From positions 1 to 51,822 of the forward strand of contig JAYMSP010000436.1 in assembly GCA_036897095.1 (NCBI GenBank): DNA of 51,822 nt, written 5' to 3'. Below, in pieces: positions 10,306-21,394 of this stretch. The notes beneath the pieces are model-generated. The model searched no databases, had not been told where the DNA came from, and worked only from the letters and a program-made list of their open reading frames with translations. Within the stretch, counting starts at the first letter, position 1; each line of letters starts with the position of its first letter. The DNA comes from Plantago elongata. Taxonomy: Eukaryota; Streptophyta; Magnoliopsida; Lamiales; Plantaginaceae. The translations under genes and the position numbers were made by a program.

Positions 10306-13012
10306 CAGACTCTGATAATAAATTTTTATAGTAGAATATCAGTAAATAGGTAAAAATGTTTTAGTACAGTTATACTCCATATTTGACTATATGAGCATAT
10401 GAGTTTGTTTCTATATAACAAGTTTTGAACAAAAGGATTTGTAAAATTTGTAATTCGATACTATGATACTCAACATATAAAAAATGAACAGTGAAAGATA
10501 TATATTACTTGTTGGAAATAAAACTAATTCCATAAAAGTTCATGTATGATTGAATTAATTTAATAAATTCTCCATTTTTTAAAATTTCATTATTTAATTT
10601 TATCTTATTTAATAAATTTTTATTTTAATTTATAAAATATTGTTTTGAATTAGTAATAGTATTCAAGATTGGTGTCTATGTATTCGTCTTGTCAAGACGA
10701 ATACAAATATATGTTCAAAATATTTTTCGGATATATGTAGATAAAGTTATATTACATTTATTAAAAATATTTTATGTAATATGGTACCAAAAATAAACTA
10801 ACTAAACATGGAGAAAGAAAACGTTAATACCTAATATAAAATGAATGTAATAATGGAAGGCTTTGGAATGTTCATTTTATTGTTATTAATTCTATAAAAT
10901 TATTGAGATTGAGAATGATTGTGGATAGAGATATCATATCAACTTTAAATAATATATAGAATGAGGAAAAATAATTTCACATTTCGAACCACTCATGTAT
11001 ATGGCCCACATCTAAGTTGCTCCGAATTCACAAGCCAACTAAGTTGGTACTGAAGATGTCAACATTGACTCAATACTTAGGCCTCATAGACTTTACACTC
11101 TGAAACAAGTTTAAGCCCAACAAATATTAAAGATCGGTATATATTTTAGGCAACTCATATTCTAAACAATTCAATTTCCTCAATTCGATGCAAATCAAAT
11201 AATGCAAATCTTAAAAAAAAAGAATCCGGTTAAGATGGTGTAAATAAGAAACCAAATATGAAAATCTCCATATTTCCTGGGAATTCAGTTCTTCATGATT
11301 TTCATGAAATCTTCAACTAACCCTTTTCATAAAAACGAAACGGGCACTTGGAGGTATGTTTGCGCAGACAATGTGCTCATGATCATCTCTGTGAAGAGAA
11401 ACATGTACTTACCTAGGTTTGCAAGTCAGGGAAGTGACTTCCAGCAGAGTAGGGCCAACAGAGCACTATAGGTGGAGCTGAATGGATTTGATGCTTGACT
11501 ACCATCTCTACACCCATGCCATGCTAGCTAGCAATCTCTACTTACTGATCTTATTTTGGACTTTGCTTCCACAACAAAAATGGTTGTTGACAAATTGGCC
11601 TTTGTACTATTTGGTACAAAATATAAAGGTGAAAATTACATCTCAATTTTTATGAATTATCATTTTCAAAGTTGAATTTTGCTACGAAAATATTGTAAAT
11701 TTCATATGAATGTTCTTTGAATCCATACCAACCGCGAAAGTTTACTTTTCAAATGAGAAAATATCCTCATGACATGAAAGATCAGCTTAAACCACATACT
11801 ATACTCTATGAGGATCTTCTTCTTTCTGTCTGTTTGAACCACATACTCTATGAGACTATAGACCATATCATTAGGATATACAAGTCTTCACAAGGTTTGG
11901 GCTTCCACTACGCCATGATGATGAGAGCATGCACATTTATATGTAAGGCGTAATTAAAGACAAATTAGGCTATGTCCCAAGCTAAGCCAAGACAATTAGA
12001 TGAAGAGGACCTTTGTATGACAAGTCGTTTTAAAGTAAATTCAAGTCTACCTGCAATGGTAAGCATCTGGGATTATATTGGGATAGGTAAGAATCAATGT
12101 TCGACTTTGTGTCACCCACCAGCGCATGTAATTGCTAAGATTTCTGTCAGGCCAATTAGTAAGAAAAAATTCGATAGACAATGTTTAGGTTTCATGCCAG
12201 CCTTGCCAGGCTTAGAATGATGGAATTTACATTAGTATAAGTTAAAAGTTAAGCAAAGGTATGGAGTATATATTTAGACATTGTGGATAGTGAAAAGTAA
12301 AGGATTAGTACGTGCTAATTAGTGGTTGAAGTTCAAACTGGTAGCTTGCCCAGTTTGGTATAATTTAAATTAATTTGTTTATTGGATAGTTACGAACTTA
12401 AGAGAGTTAAACTGGTTCAACTATGTAAATACGTTATTCACTTATTTGTTTAAGCATTTATATGTTGTACTAACTTTCATTGTTTCATATGATAAACTTT
12501 TACAAATTTTCATATAATTTTAAATAGTAATTTAGTACTACTCATCTTCAGTTATAATAAATAATTGGCATATACGAGCCGGTAATTAGTATCCGAATTC
12601 AACCCGCTGTTAAAAATCAATATACTAGCAAGCGTCGAGTTAGAGGTCAGGAGTCAGTTAGCGATAAATTTAATAATACTGAATTAATAACTAGTGCGGA
12701 CCTTTCAGAGTTCGGGGCTCTTACAGATTGTACTTCCTGTCTCAAAACGTTAATTCGTGTAGCGTCGTTTCCTTTGTGATTGGATAAATGTTTCTGCGTT
12801 TTTCCTTTAGATCCTTCTGCGTTTCTTTTGTGTTCAAAATAAGCCCAACTTCTTTCGCGCCTCCATATTTAGTCCTCAATGTTTCAAATTCTTTGCAACT
12901 AACTCTTGATAAATTATAAAGTGATCCATCAAATTTATACAACTTGAGTTTGTGTTTCCAATAGTATACGAATAGGGCTATATCAGTGAGAAGTTTAAAT
13001 GATGGAATGAAC
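10306..13012. other. Intergenic stretch without a recognised gene
   Basis: Mostly AT-rich. Two open frames of 78 and 82 codons (11717-11953 and 11972-12220) show no recognisable domain and are probably chance. The segment 11340-11600 has a more balanced base composition, but I could not tie it to any family. Confidence 0.45.
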
Positions 13013-13855
13013 TTTTTTTTTTTTTTTTGGGAACTAGTATATATATAGTAACTATCGAAGTTTATGTACAAGCGGTGTCAGACACCGAGTCTGAGGGACA
13101 CGAAGTGTAAACGTAATACACCTATCAACAAACATAAGTGGCGCAATCCAGGTCGGGCAGATGTCCCGAACATTCAAAACAGGTCCAATCTGTCGGGCCA
13201 ACATACTATATGAACACTGTACAACATCAGTACTAACTACATTACTACTATCCGAAGGAACCATAGAACTTTTTTGCTTTGCCAGACAGTCAGCCACGTC
13301 GTTGGCTTTCCTGTACACAAAATGAATTTGTACTGCCTGTAAAGTCTTTATTTGATGATAGAGGTCAAGCACCAGAGAATGATGATGATGCGCTGGAACC
13401 TGGATCATGCACAAACACGCAAATAAGTAGTAAGAATTAGTTTGTATAAGTGTGTGGTATCTCGTTGCAATGCTAACATAAGATCAATGTGTAAGGCTAC
13501 GAATTCTACAAATTATTGTCAGTACAACCAATATAACCACTAGCAGCCTATAAAAAAGAACCGGAGGGTGATCTTAAGATACGCCCAATACCAGCAATGC
13601 CAGGATTACCTAGAGCCGAGCTGTCAGTATTTAGGCAGACTAAGCCGGATGGTGGAGGGGTCCAGGTAAATGTTGCCACATTCATAGGAGTCGATGTTGT
13701 CAGAGTGTAAATCAATGCAAGCTCCTTAAACAACTGGTGATCGCGAGACTATAACGAGTGGAAAGCAAAATGTTTGTGGTGGAAGATAAAATTGTTACGG
13801 GCCTGCCACAATACCCAACCAAGGAGCACGAAACAAAGCAACTTGTTAATACAAT
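13013..13855 (-). mobile_element. 5'-truncated LINE (non-LTR) copy with poly(A), RNase H end
   Basis: Reading leftwards, 13850-13750 translates as a '..WQARNNFIF..' segment typical of the end of a LINE reverse-transcriptase zinc-binding region. Then 13733-13548 carries 'WTPPPSGLVCLNTDSSALGN' with the RNase H start, and 13414-13052 carries 'VYRKANDVADCLAK', the RNase H end. A 16-base T run at 13013-13028 is the poly(A) tail in this orientation. Stops and frame changes break the frame, so it is dead. It shares its tail wording ('DICP.W') with the copy at 17984-18940, so both belong to one family. Confidence 0.8.
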
Positions 13856-15440
13856 CATAATATTTTAAAAGATATTAATAATATTTTATAAATAAATATT
13901 TTATGTTAATTCTATACGTGTGTGGAATATTACTCTTATAAATTAGTATATCATAAAACTTGCTCATAATTTTAAAACATGGGGAAAAGAGACAATTTGC
14001 ACGTCCCAAACAATGAAATAGTAACCGATTCAACGCAACTCATTCTTTCAAACTACCGTTCCAAAACCACTTTAATTCAATGTTCATTACTTCATTTGAA
14101 TACTATCCGACATTCCGACCACTGTATATCAAGTTATCGTATCCTATTTGTGCTTTTCTTTCCAAAAGTGCATTGGACATATGTCTATCACTCATCAATC
14201 AAGATTAATAACTCGATGGAAATCTTAATCCCTTCATATTCACACACATATCGTGCTTTGTTTGATAAGTCACTTTCTACATGCATAATGGCGTCCTTAA
14301 CATTACTAAGCTGTCAAATATGGTGACCCTTTTTCAATAACCCAATGCTATCAATTACGCTCATTTCACTCACTTTATCTTGTATGTATAGAAGGGCCAG
14401 CCGACCAGGGCCACGAAAGCACGTACCCTAATCTTTTACCGTCTAAAAAGCTCCAAGGTAGGACCGAATATCGAAACGATTCAACGTCTTATCAGGATGT
14501 TATCACGATTCATCGCTTTCTTGGTTGATCCTCCTGATATATGTGCCGTATTCACCACTAGCTAATGCAATATTGTGTATTAGTAGATAAATTATTGACA
14601 TCCGATGAATTATATGTATATATAGCACATTAAGACACTTCAAATGTCTTCTATGATTATCAGACGCTTCGTCCCCTTTTCGAATAATCATTGTAAAATA
14701 CGTGTCTAAATTCGTTGTTAATGTAATTAAGTATTTTTTATTTTTTTGAAACGACAAAACATTTAATTAATACTTTCCAAAGTGTTCAAGAGCATAATGA
14801 ATACTCGGGATTCAAGGTTCAAATTACATCATCATCATATACCACAATTCCATACCAATATACAAAGAATCAAACTCTAAACCAAGCATTTCACCAGTGG
14901 TAGAATTAACATGGGTCCTATGATCTCATTCCCAAGGAAATCACAACTTCTCAACCCGGAACATAGACCAATATTACAATTACCAAGATAAACAATAATC
15001 AACGGAAACAATTAACATCCCGGACTCCTAAGAAGACACCCATAGTAGATCTTCAAACCGGTCTCATAACAAGCTCCTCACTTCACACTTCCAAATTACA
15101 TGATGCTACATTTCTTTAAAGTCATGTTGACATTTTTATAAATAAACAGAAAAAATTAAGGCGACGGGATTAGTGATTTGTTATAGAGCTTTTTATATTT
15201 GCTCAAGAGAAAAGTAGTGAAAAAGACAAGTAAAAATGAAAAAGGTGGATAGCTTTATGTTTGGTAGGTCATGGATTAAGAAGTGGTGGAGGAATATAGA
15301 GGAATTGATTAACAAGGTGGGCAAGATTTGCCATGAATAACCATTGACAACAAATGTGGTTGTCTGTTAATTTACTTGCTAAGTCTGTCTGTACCTCATT
15401 ATCGTGCACGAAGACACACTTGTTTTTCTTATTTAAGCAA
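13856..15440. other. Intergenic stretch without a recognised gene
   Basis: A 115-codon open frame (13979-14326) and an 84-codon one on the other strand (14757-14503) have no recognisable domain. The segment 14760-15110 is less AT-rich and non-repetitive and may be an old transposon fragment that I could not identify. Confidence 0.45.
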
Positions 15441-15600
15441 ATTTTATATCCTTACTTTCTAATTTCATGCCTACCCGTAAATCATAATGAATTCTATAAA
15501 GCTTTTAGGCCCTTATTTTTTTTAATTTCATGCCTACCTGTAAATTATAAAGAATTCCAAAAGATTTTAGACCCATATCTTTTTATTTCATGCCTACCCA
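15441..15600 (+). repeat. Degenerate tandem repeat, about 60-63 bp period
   Basis: The phrase ATTTCATGCCTACC recurs at about 15462, 15525 and 15585. Between the first two copies the rest of the unit also matches (GTAAATNATAANGAATTC...). It is three units long, non-genic and of unknown origin. Confidence 0.75.
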
Positions 15601-15779
15601 TATTGAATCTTAAAAGATGATTTTCATGATGTAATTTGGTACACCTAGTAGTAAATGTATCTATTACTTTATGAGATCATAGTATGTTTATAAAATTTGA
15701 AAAATAATTTTTACTTAACATTTCAATACGTGTACAAGTGATCTTGTGAATTGATGAGGAATAGCTAGGTGATTATTAT

Positions 15780-16065
15780 TGAAGTATTAATATATATGAC
15801 TAGATTTCATAATTCTCTATAAGTTTGGACTTTTTGATGTGATGGAATTATATCATGGTATCAGAACATCTGGCTCACGTTCAACTTGGGCTCGAATCTT
15901 CACGGAGACAATCTCCGTTTCATATTAAATTGCACTCGAATGGTCTCCTTAAAGAGGTCAGAATTGACCACAAGTACGGGAGAGTGTTGAAGTATCAATA
16001 TAAATATGACTAGATTCCACAACTCTTTACCAGTTCGAATTTTTAGATGAGATGGAATTTTATTA
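15780..16065 (+). mobile_element. Miniature LTR retrotransposon (TRIM/SMART type), complete
   Basis: The left terminal repeat is 15780-15855 (TGAAGTATTAATA...ATTATATCA, 76 bases) and the right one is 15988-16065 (78 bases). They are about 80 percent identical. Immediately after the left repeat is TGGTATCAGAAC (15856-15867), a primer site for initiator tRNA-Met. Just before the right repeat is a purine tract (ACGGGAGAG). The 5-base target duplication ATTAT flanks the whole (15775-15779 and 16066-16070). The interior is 132 bases and non-coding. All structural marks of an LTR element are present in 286 bases. It must have been moved by proteins from another element. Confidence 0.85.
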
Positions 16066-16172
16066 ATTATATAATGTAAACTAAACAAGTGGAGATGTTC
16101 ATTTTTATTTATGGGGATTTGAACATCCCCATTTGGTTCGATAAACAATGATTTGACCTAAAATATACTTAA

Positions 16173-16251
16173 AATACCCACTCAAATGTCCATTCAAACA
16201 CAAATTTTATCAAAATCAATTCCAATACCCACTCAAATGTCCATTCAAACA
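16173..16251. repeat. 28-bp direct repeat, 51-bp period
   Basis: AATACCCACTCAAATGTCCA and the following eight bases occur at 16173-16200 and again at 16224-16251. No gene is associated. Confidence 0.9.
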
Positions 16252-16837
16252 GCCACTTTATGGGAATTTTTAAATTTTGGATAGGGGGATGTGTCTGCCA
16301 GTGTTATTATTATGAAAAATATTAATCGGTGGGTTGTTCACCTACATCTAGTAGCAATAGTAAATTACTCCTGAGCAGCTTGTAAAAGGCAGCCAGCCGG
16401 CTCTTAATTGTAAGTTAGTGTTATATGACATGTATCGTGCTGCAACTGCATGCATCTAAAAGGCACGTAGATTAATCAGTCTTAGATTAGTGAATTGATA
16501 ATTCATTAATTATCATTTAATTAAGATCAGCAATGTAATAAGCCAGGTGGCATAGAGTCGGTGTTCAAGTAGCCACCAGGAATATAACTTGTCTGATTAG
16601 ACACACACGTGGTCAATTGAATTGGTCATTATGCAAATGCAGCTCAATTATGATTTAATTAACGAATATTAAAACTTCTGTAAATTAATACTTGATGAAT
16701 TAATACCTTCAGTAAAATTAATAATTTATCCGGTCTCAAGTCAGAATCAGTAAAATAATAAGATAATAACTTTTTAAAAATTTCAGTATATATATACATT
16801 GGTCACAACGGAATCATATATTAATAATTACTAAAAT
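16252..16837. other. AT-rich intergenic stretch without a recognised feature
   Basis: I see no coding region, LTR end or polymerase III box. There are some short AATTAAT-type repeats only. Confidence 0.5.
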
Positions 16838-16888
16838 ATTTCACACACACATATATATATAAGTGTGTGTGCGCGCGCGCGGGGGCGC
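16838..16888. repeat. Compound dinucleotide repeat (CA, TA, TG, CG)
   Basis: ACACACAC, then ATATATAT, then GTGTGTGTG, then CGCGCGCGCG and a short G run. The CA and TG blocks are mutually complementary and could form a hairpin. The alternating purine-pyrimidine run is prone to Z-DNA. It lies just past the 3' end of the pogo-like remnant. Confidence 0.9.
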
Positions 16889-16904
16889 CATACACTTCAA
16901 AATT

Positions 16905-17467
16905 CTAAGATTGTCTAGTAAAAAATGAATCTATTGTCACTTGTTTTTTTTAAACTTCAAATTCATATTGAGCTCATCTTTGAATTTACCCATTGCATTT
17001 AAGAGTTGCGGCGTTGTCTTTTCATATTGCAACAAAAAGTTGTGAAGGGTTGTTGCCGCTTGCAATGCTTTATTTCAAGTGACTGGTTCCAAAGCTACTG
17101 AATCCCGTTGCTACAAAAGGTTCAGCGCCTCAATGGCCTTCTCTATGATTAGCTCTCATGTCATATTCATACGCTCTTGATGTTGGAGAAACCATCCATA
17201 AACAACTTTCTCCATATCTAGGTACTTGGCTGATTTTTTACGCTTGGAAGATCCACCTTTGTCAAAGTCAGCTGATAGGAACTCCGATGATCGCTTGAGC
17301 GGGTTTGATATTGTTCCTTGATTAACTTTCAAATTGAATGTTTTGTCAACTCACTGCACCAAATATTGTTGAGTGCATCCTTGATGATCTCTTTTATACT
17401 CACATAATAATTTTCGTTGTCGATTGGTCATTGTTGATTTTTTAACACCTTTTAGTTTTGGAGTCAT
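16905..17467 (-). pseudogene. pogo/Tigger-like transposase remnant: CENP-B-type HTH plus C-terminal tail, catalytic core missing
   Basis: From an ATG at 17467, about 175 codons stay in one frame apart from scattered stop codons. The N-terminal part (MTNRQRKLLCEYKRDH..., later NQGTISNPLKRSSEF) matches the helix-turn-helix of pogo/CENP-B proteins. The next part (KYLDMEKVVYGWFLQHQER) matches the second, CENP-B-type HTH. The sequence then passes straight to what reads as the C-terminal tail (ALQAATTLHNFLLQYE...). The DDE catalytic domain, normally about 200 residues, is absent. After a one-base frame change in an A run the tail ends KQVTIDSFFTRQS and a stop. QVTIDSFF fits the PCNA-binding box (Q-x-x-I/L-x-x-F-F) known from Drosophila pogo transposase. 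It is clearly a dead, internally deleted copy. Confidence 0.72.
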
Positions 17468-17740
17468 AGTTGATGTGATTTTAATTTTTTTTCAATGGTC
17501 ATTTTATAGTGATCAATTTCTAGCCATATTTCATGTATGTACATTGGTACCATGGACCAATTTTTTGGTACATGAACTAACTTTTACTTATTAAAAATTA
17601 ATGAACTTGAAAAATTCAATTAACTTATAAAGTAAATTCATAGAATGTTAATTGAAACTTGATTTTGTAATTTATTTTATATCTCTAATTAATATACATT
17701 GTAACTAGTATATTAAACTTGAAAGTGTAAAGATCATACG

Positions 17741-17834
17741 TAAAACCTCTTTAAATTAATAAATTATTAATTTATCGATATAATAATATCTCACTAAATT
17801 AATAAAATATTTCAGTCCTAACATATTAATTTAT
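17741..17834. mobile_element. Emigrant/Lemi-like MITE (pogo family)
   Basis: The left side TAAAACCTCTTTAAATTAAT and the right side ATTAATTTATAGAGGTTTA are near inverted complements. They resemble the known Emigrant/Lemi1 ends (..AAAACCTCTATAAATTAATA..). Lemi1/Emigrant MITEs are mobilised by pogo-type transposases, and a pogo-like remnant lies 270 bases to the left. The extreme CAGT ends are not preserved, so the exact borders are uncertain. Confidence 0.6.
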
Positions 17835-17983
17835 AGAGGTTTAATGTAGTATATATGCATATGCAGAACAAGTGTCGACTAAATTGGTACTAAGTGGCAG
17901 GTGCAATACATCTGTGTCTAAACTCTGATGACCAAATGAACTTCTTGAATGAATGACAGTGGGTAGTCGAACATGTTAAATAC

Positions 17984-18940
17984 TTTTTTTTTTTGAAAGA
18001 GTAAATAATTATTTATTTATTAATTATTCAAATTCAAAAAAAGGTATTAGCCAAGAAGGACAAATGTCCCATACAAAATGGTATCTAGTATGATTCACAA
18101 AGTTGTTTTCAAAAGTTCATTGGCTGGCTTCCTTGACGAGATGGTCAGCAGCTTGATTCATTTCTCGATATACAAACTGGACATGGACTTCTCATATAAT
18201 ATCCATAAGTCGAAGGCTATCCTCATGAAGGGTTTGTAGTTATGGTGTCACCGCTTCCTTCTGGTTAAGAGAGTGTAGAAGACCCGTGAGTCAGTTTGTA
18301 TGATGATCTTTGTATGTCCAAGGAGAATACAAGACAAGAGTCCCGTTTTTTAGAGCTGTAAATTTTGCCATAATGTGGTTAGTCCGTCCTATGAAGTTGG
18401 ATGTTGCTCTGAGAAAGTTTCCTTGGTGGTTCCTAAGAATACTTCATGTTCCCTCTGACCATATCAGAGGTAAAACCGATCCTTCTATGTTCATAGTGAC
18501 ATATCCTGTAGGTGGAGGTGCCCATTTACATGTGATGGTTTTAGTGGAATTAGGTTGAGGTGAAGGGTTATAGACGGTGGTATCCTTCATTAGGGTGGTT
18601 AGAGTTTTGTGAAAGGTAAAGAAGTTGAAATCTTGATTTCTGGAGATTTTTTGTTTCTGGTTTGCCAACAGAGCCAGCAAAAATTTAAGATTAAAAGTTG
18701 TTGAGGCGAGTTGTAAGCCAATGAGGTTAGAAAGTGAGAAAATGTATCAATTTTTTCCGGCAGATCGATGAAGATCAAATTTCTACTGGAGGATAATGTA
18801 GGACAATCAAAGAAAATATGTGTCATGGTTTCAGGAGCGGTTTGACATAGTGAACATAGGGGTGATGGTATGACTCCTATATCAAACAATTTTTCTGCTG
18901 TGGGTAGCCTGTCGTATAATGTTACACGTTGCATGTTGAA
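17984..18940 (-). mobile_element. 5'-truncated LINE copy with zinc-binding and RNase H regions
   Basis: 18934-18599 translates as the end of a LINE reverse transcriptase: 'RVTLYDRLPTAEKL' followed by a zinc-binding C-x2-C...H-x4-C pattern (CSLC...HIFFDC). 18560-18480 gives 'KWAPPPTGYVTMNIEGS', the start of RNase H. About 18200-18120 gives 'YREMNQAADHLV', its end. An 11-base T run at 17984-17994 is the poly(A) tail. The possible target duplication CATGTTAAA (17972-17980) and CATGTTGAA (18932-18940) differs at one base. Frame breaks make it inactive. Confidence 0.8.
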
Positions 18941-20239
18941 ATTCTATAAGTTTATTAGATGATAAATTAGTTGAATTGATTTAATATAATTATAATATCA
19001 TTTTTTTAAGAATAAGAGTTTATAGAATACTAAAAATGATACACAACCGTAAATTTTATAAATAAATTACATATTAATTACTATACTACATGTCTAACTC
19101 CATACTTAAACTCTATACATTAATATTGTTTAAATATAATTTTGAGCTTGATATTTGCCCAGTGTAGAGCCTTGAAATAGTGCTTAAAAAAATCATTTGG
19201 AAAAAAATAATATAAAAATGTTAACGTTATTTCAAATACATCAAAGAATAGAAAATTGGTAGCAAAAAGTTGTAATTTACTTTAGAAGTGGCAATTTAAC
19301 ATAGTAGATCTAGATCAGAAATATAAATATATATTTATGGTTTAATAAAGCGATGTATGTAGCATATCCTTATCAATTTAAGAGAAAGGTTAAAGCACAT
19401 AGAAGATGTCTTTTGAAATGCTTGATGGAGAAATATATTCAATAGCCCGTGCTTATGGCGACTTACTTCTAAATTTAGACCTAGCATTGGGACAATATGC
19501 AGTCCAGCCAAATAGTGAACAAATTGAATTGGACGATTCTCATTACAGTCGGGATTGTGAAATTGAGCAATCTATTTGAGTCGTAAACATGCCCAAAGTT
19601 CTATAGTCGTAATAAGGTGCATGTGTGTCGAAGTAGGATCCGAACACGGTTCAATCGGAAACAACAACTGAGATGGGTGAAGAGGTTTGCGTATGGCGTG
19701 AGTTTGTGAGCGGAGAAAGATTGTTCCTTAGTAGCAAGTTGTTGGACAGTAGATAATAAGCCCTAAACAATTGTAAAAATGAAATGACACTTTAACAAGT
19801 TGAATGACACTTTAACATGAGAGCATCGTTTCTTAGTAGGTGGTTGCTAGAGATTAGAGAAGAATCGTTAAACAATTTACAAAAGCAAAATTGCACGTTT
19901 GCAAGTGAAATAACACTTTCATGTCCCACTTTGGGGCTTATTATATTGTTTTAATTATTTGTGAATTACGAACTAACAAGGAGAGCAACAATGAGCATCG
20001 GAGCAATTAATATTAAACTAATTTATATATCCCTTTTTTAGCAGTTGAAACCTCCATAAAATTAATGTATGATGTTAATTCCTATACTACAGTAATATAA
20101 CGACTTAAAATTACCCTAACGGGTATATATTATAATAAGTGGAGCAGAAAGCAATAATGTTATCCATCGTGATAAGTAAAATGAAAAATAAAATAACTAA
20201 GTTAAGAAAAATATTGAAAATAAAATTAAATAAATTGTG
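18941..20239. other. Intergenic stretch, no recognised gene
   Basis: Mostly AT-rich. An open frame of 57 codons at 19406-19579 (starting MSFEMLDGEIYS) has unusually balanced composition, but I recognise no family. A segment at 20045-20075 (AAACCTCCATAAAATTAAT) resembles one end of the Emigrant-like MITE at 17741. The gypsy gag remnant starts at the right edge. Confidence 0.4.
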
Positions 20240-20984
20240 CAGGATGCTTGACCAACTGTTGCACCAATGTGGAGTTAAAACATCAGTTGTTTGAGCCTAG
20301 CCCGAGCCTTGAACTCCACATTATGCGGGTAGAATTGGCTCTTGAACTCGGCCTTTAAATCATCCCATGTCTCCATCTGCACAATGTCTCATTCAATGTC
20401 TATCTTGCGCCTCCTCCACCATAGTAGAGTCGTCTCAACCAAGTAGTATGGAGCGGTTTGTAACTTGGTTGCATCATCTCGGATGTTGCAAGCCTGAACG
20501 TAATGCTCCATAGCCCATAGGAAATCATCAATCTCCCGAGCTTTTCCAGACCCCTTTAATGGGTTAGGCCTTGGAACATCAATCCAATGAGGTGTCGCAC
20601 CCCCATGTTCCCAACATTTGCCATAGTCCTTTCAAGTATAACCATCTTGTTCTTGATGGTTTCTTATGCCTCATTCATCTTCGCTTTGTAGGTTTAAAAC
20701 ATGGCAGGAATGTCCGTGTTATTTGAGTTGATAATGGTCAAACACCTGCCCCTCCAACTCCTCATGGTTATCCTCTAATGTCTTTACCCGCTAAAAAAGT
20801 TCATCCAACATCTTGATATGGTCATCCATGACTCCCTCGACCCAGGTCACCCGAGTCTCCATGGATTGCCCTTAACCGGAGCATCACTCATTGGAACCGT
20901 ATGCCATTCCTTCCTTCTTGCATGAACTTTCCAAGAACTATCTCGAGCACAAAAGACTTCAGACAACAATGTGTCTCGATACCA
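20240..20984 (-). pseudogene. Ty3/gypsy gag remnant with primer-binding site
   Basis: Read leftwards from the LTR, the sequence starts with TGGTATCGAGAC (20984-20973), a primer site resembling that for tRNA-Met. It then gives a broken gag frame. The clearest part, about 20620-20250, contains 'WAMEHYVQACNIRDDATKL', 'LLWWRRRKID' and 'TWDDLKAEFKSQFYP', hallmark gag (retrotransposon capsid) wording of plant gypsy elements. Stops interrupt it several times. Sequence similarity ends at about 20240, with no protease, reverse transcriptase or second LTR, so the element is cut off after gag. Confidence 0.8.
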
Positions 20985-20986
20985 CT

Positions 20987-21394
20987 TGTCACGGGATAAA
21001 ACTTTTGATTCATAAGAAAACCTTGATCTCTGTGACACTAGACTAGTTCGTATCGATCTAGCTAGTAAACGTTCCTACCAAAGTGCTTAAGTGTGTATGC
21101 ACAGTGTAGTATTGAGAGTGGGGAAGTTTGCAAGAATGCTCGTGTATTTTCTCGATGGTTCAAATGGGGTGGCCTAATGGCCTATTTATACATGCATCCA
21201 CTTCCTTAAGGGAATGGTGGTGATTATTCTAGGTTATTCTATGACCTAGATCCTTCTAGCTTCTCTTATCTACAAGCTTCTACTATATACAAGAAAATGT
21301 TACTCCTCTATGAACTTGGGAATAATATAGAGAAATTTTCATGGATGGTCTTCAAAACATTGGGCTTGAACCGCAAGAGAGTTGGGCCATGACA
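20987..21394 (-). repeat. 5' LTR of the truncated Ty3/gypsy element
   Basis: On the minus strand the repeat begins TGTCATGG (21394) and ends CCGTGACA (20987), giving short terminal inverted repeats, and is followed two bases later by the primer-binding site. A TATA box (TATAAATAG) lies at 21190-21182 on the minus strand. No second copy exists in the window, so the borders rest on the inverted ends and the primer site. Length is 408 bases. Confidence 0.72.

Noticed and set aside
11717..12220. Two adjacent open frames of 78 and 82 codons
   Set aside because: There are no recognisable domains, no codon-use signal that I can see and no splice links between them. They are probably chance.
13979..14326. 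115-codon open frame
   Set aside because: It is unrelated to any family I recognise and lies in non-coding spacer between transposon pieces.
15780..16065. Cassandra-type TRIM carrying a 5S RNA
   Set aside because: The LTRs are only about 77 bases and contain no 5S rRNA promoter-like sequence.
19406..19579. 57-codon frame MSFEMLDGEIYS...
   Set aside because: The composition is suggestive, but there is no family match, leader or neighbour to support it as a gene. It is noted only in the spacer entry.
20847..21038. 63-codon minus-strand frame
   Set aside because: It crosses the LTR/primer-site junction of the gypsy element and so cannot be a protein gene.
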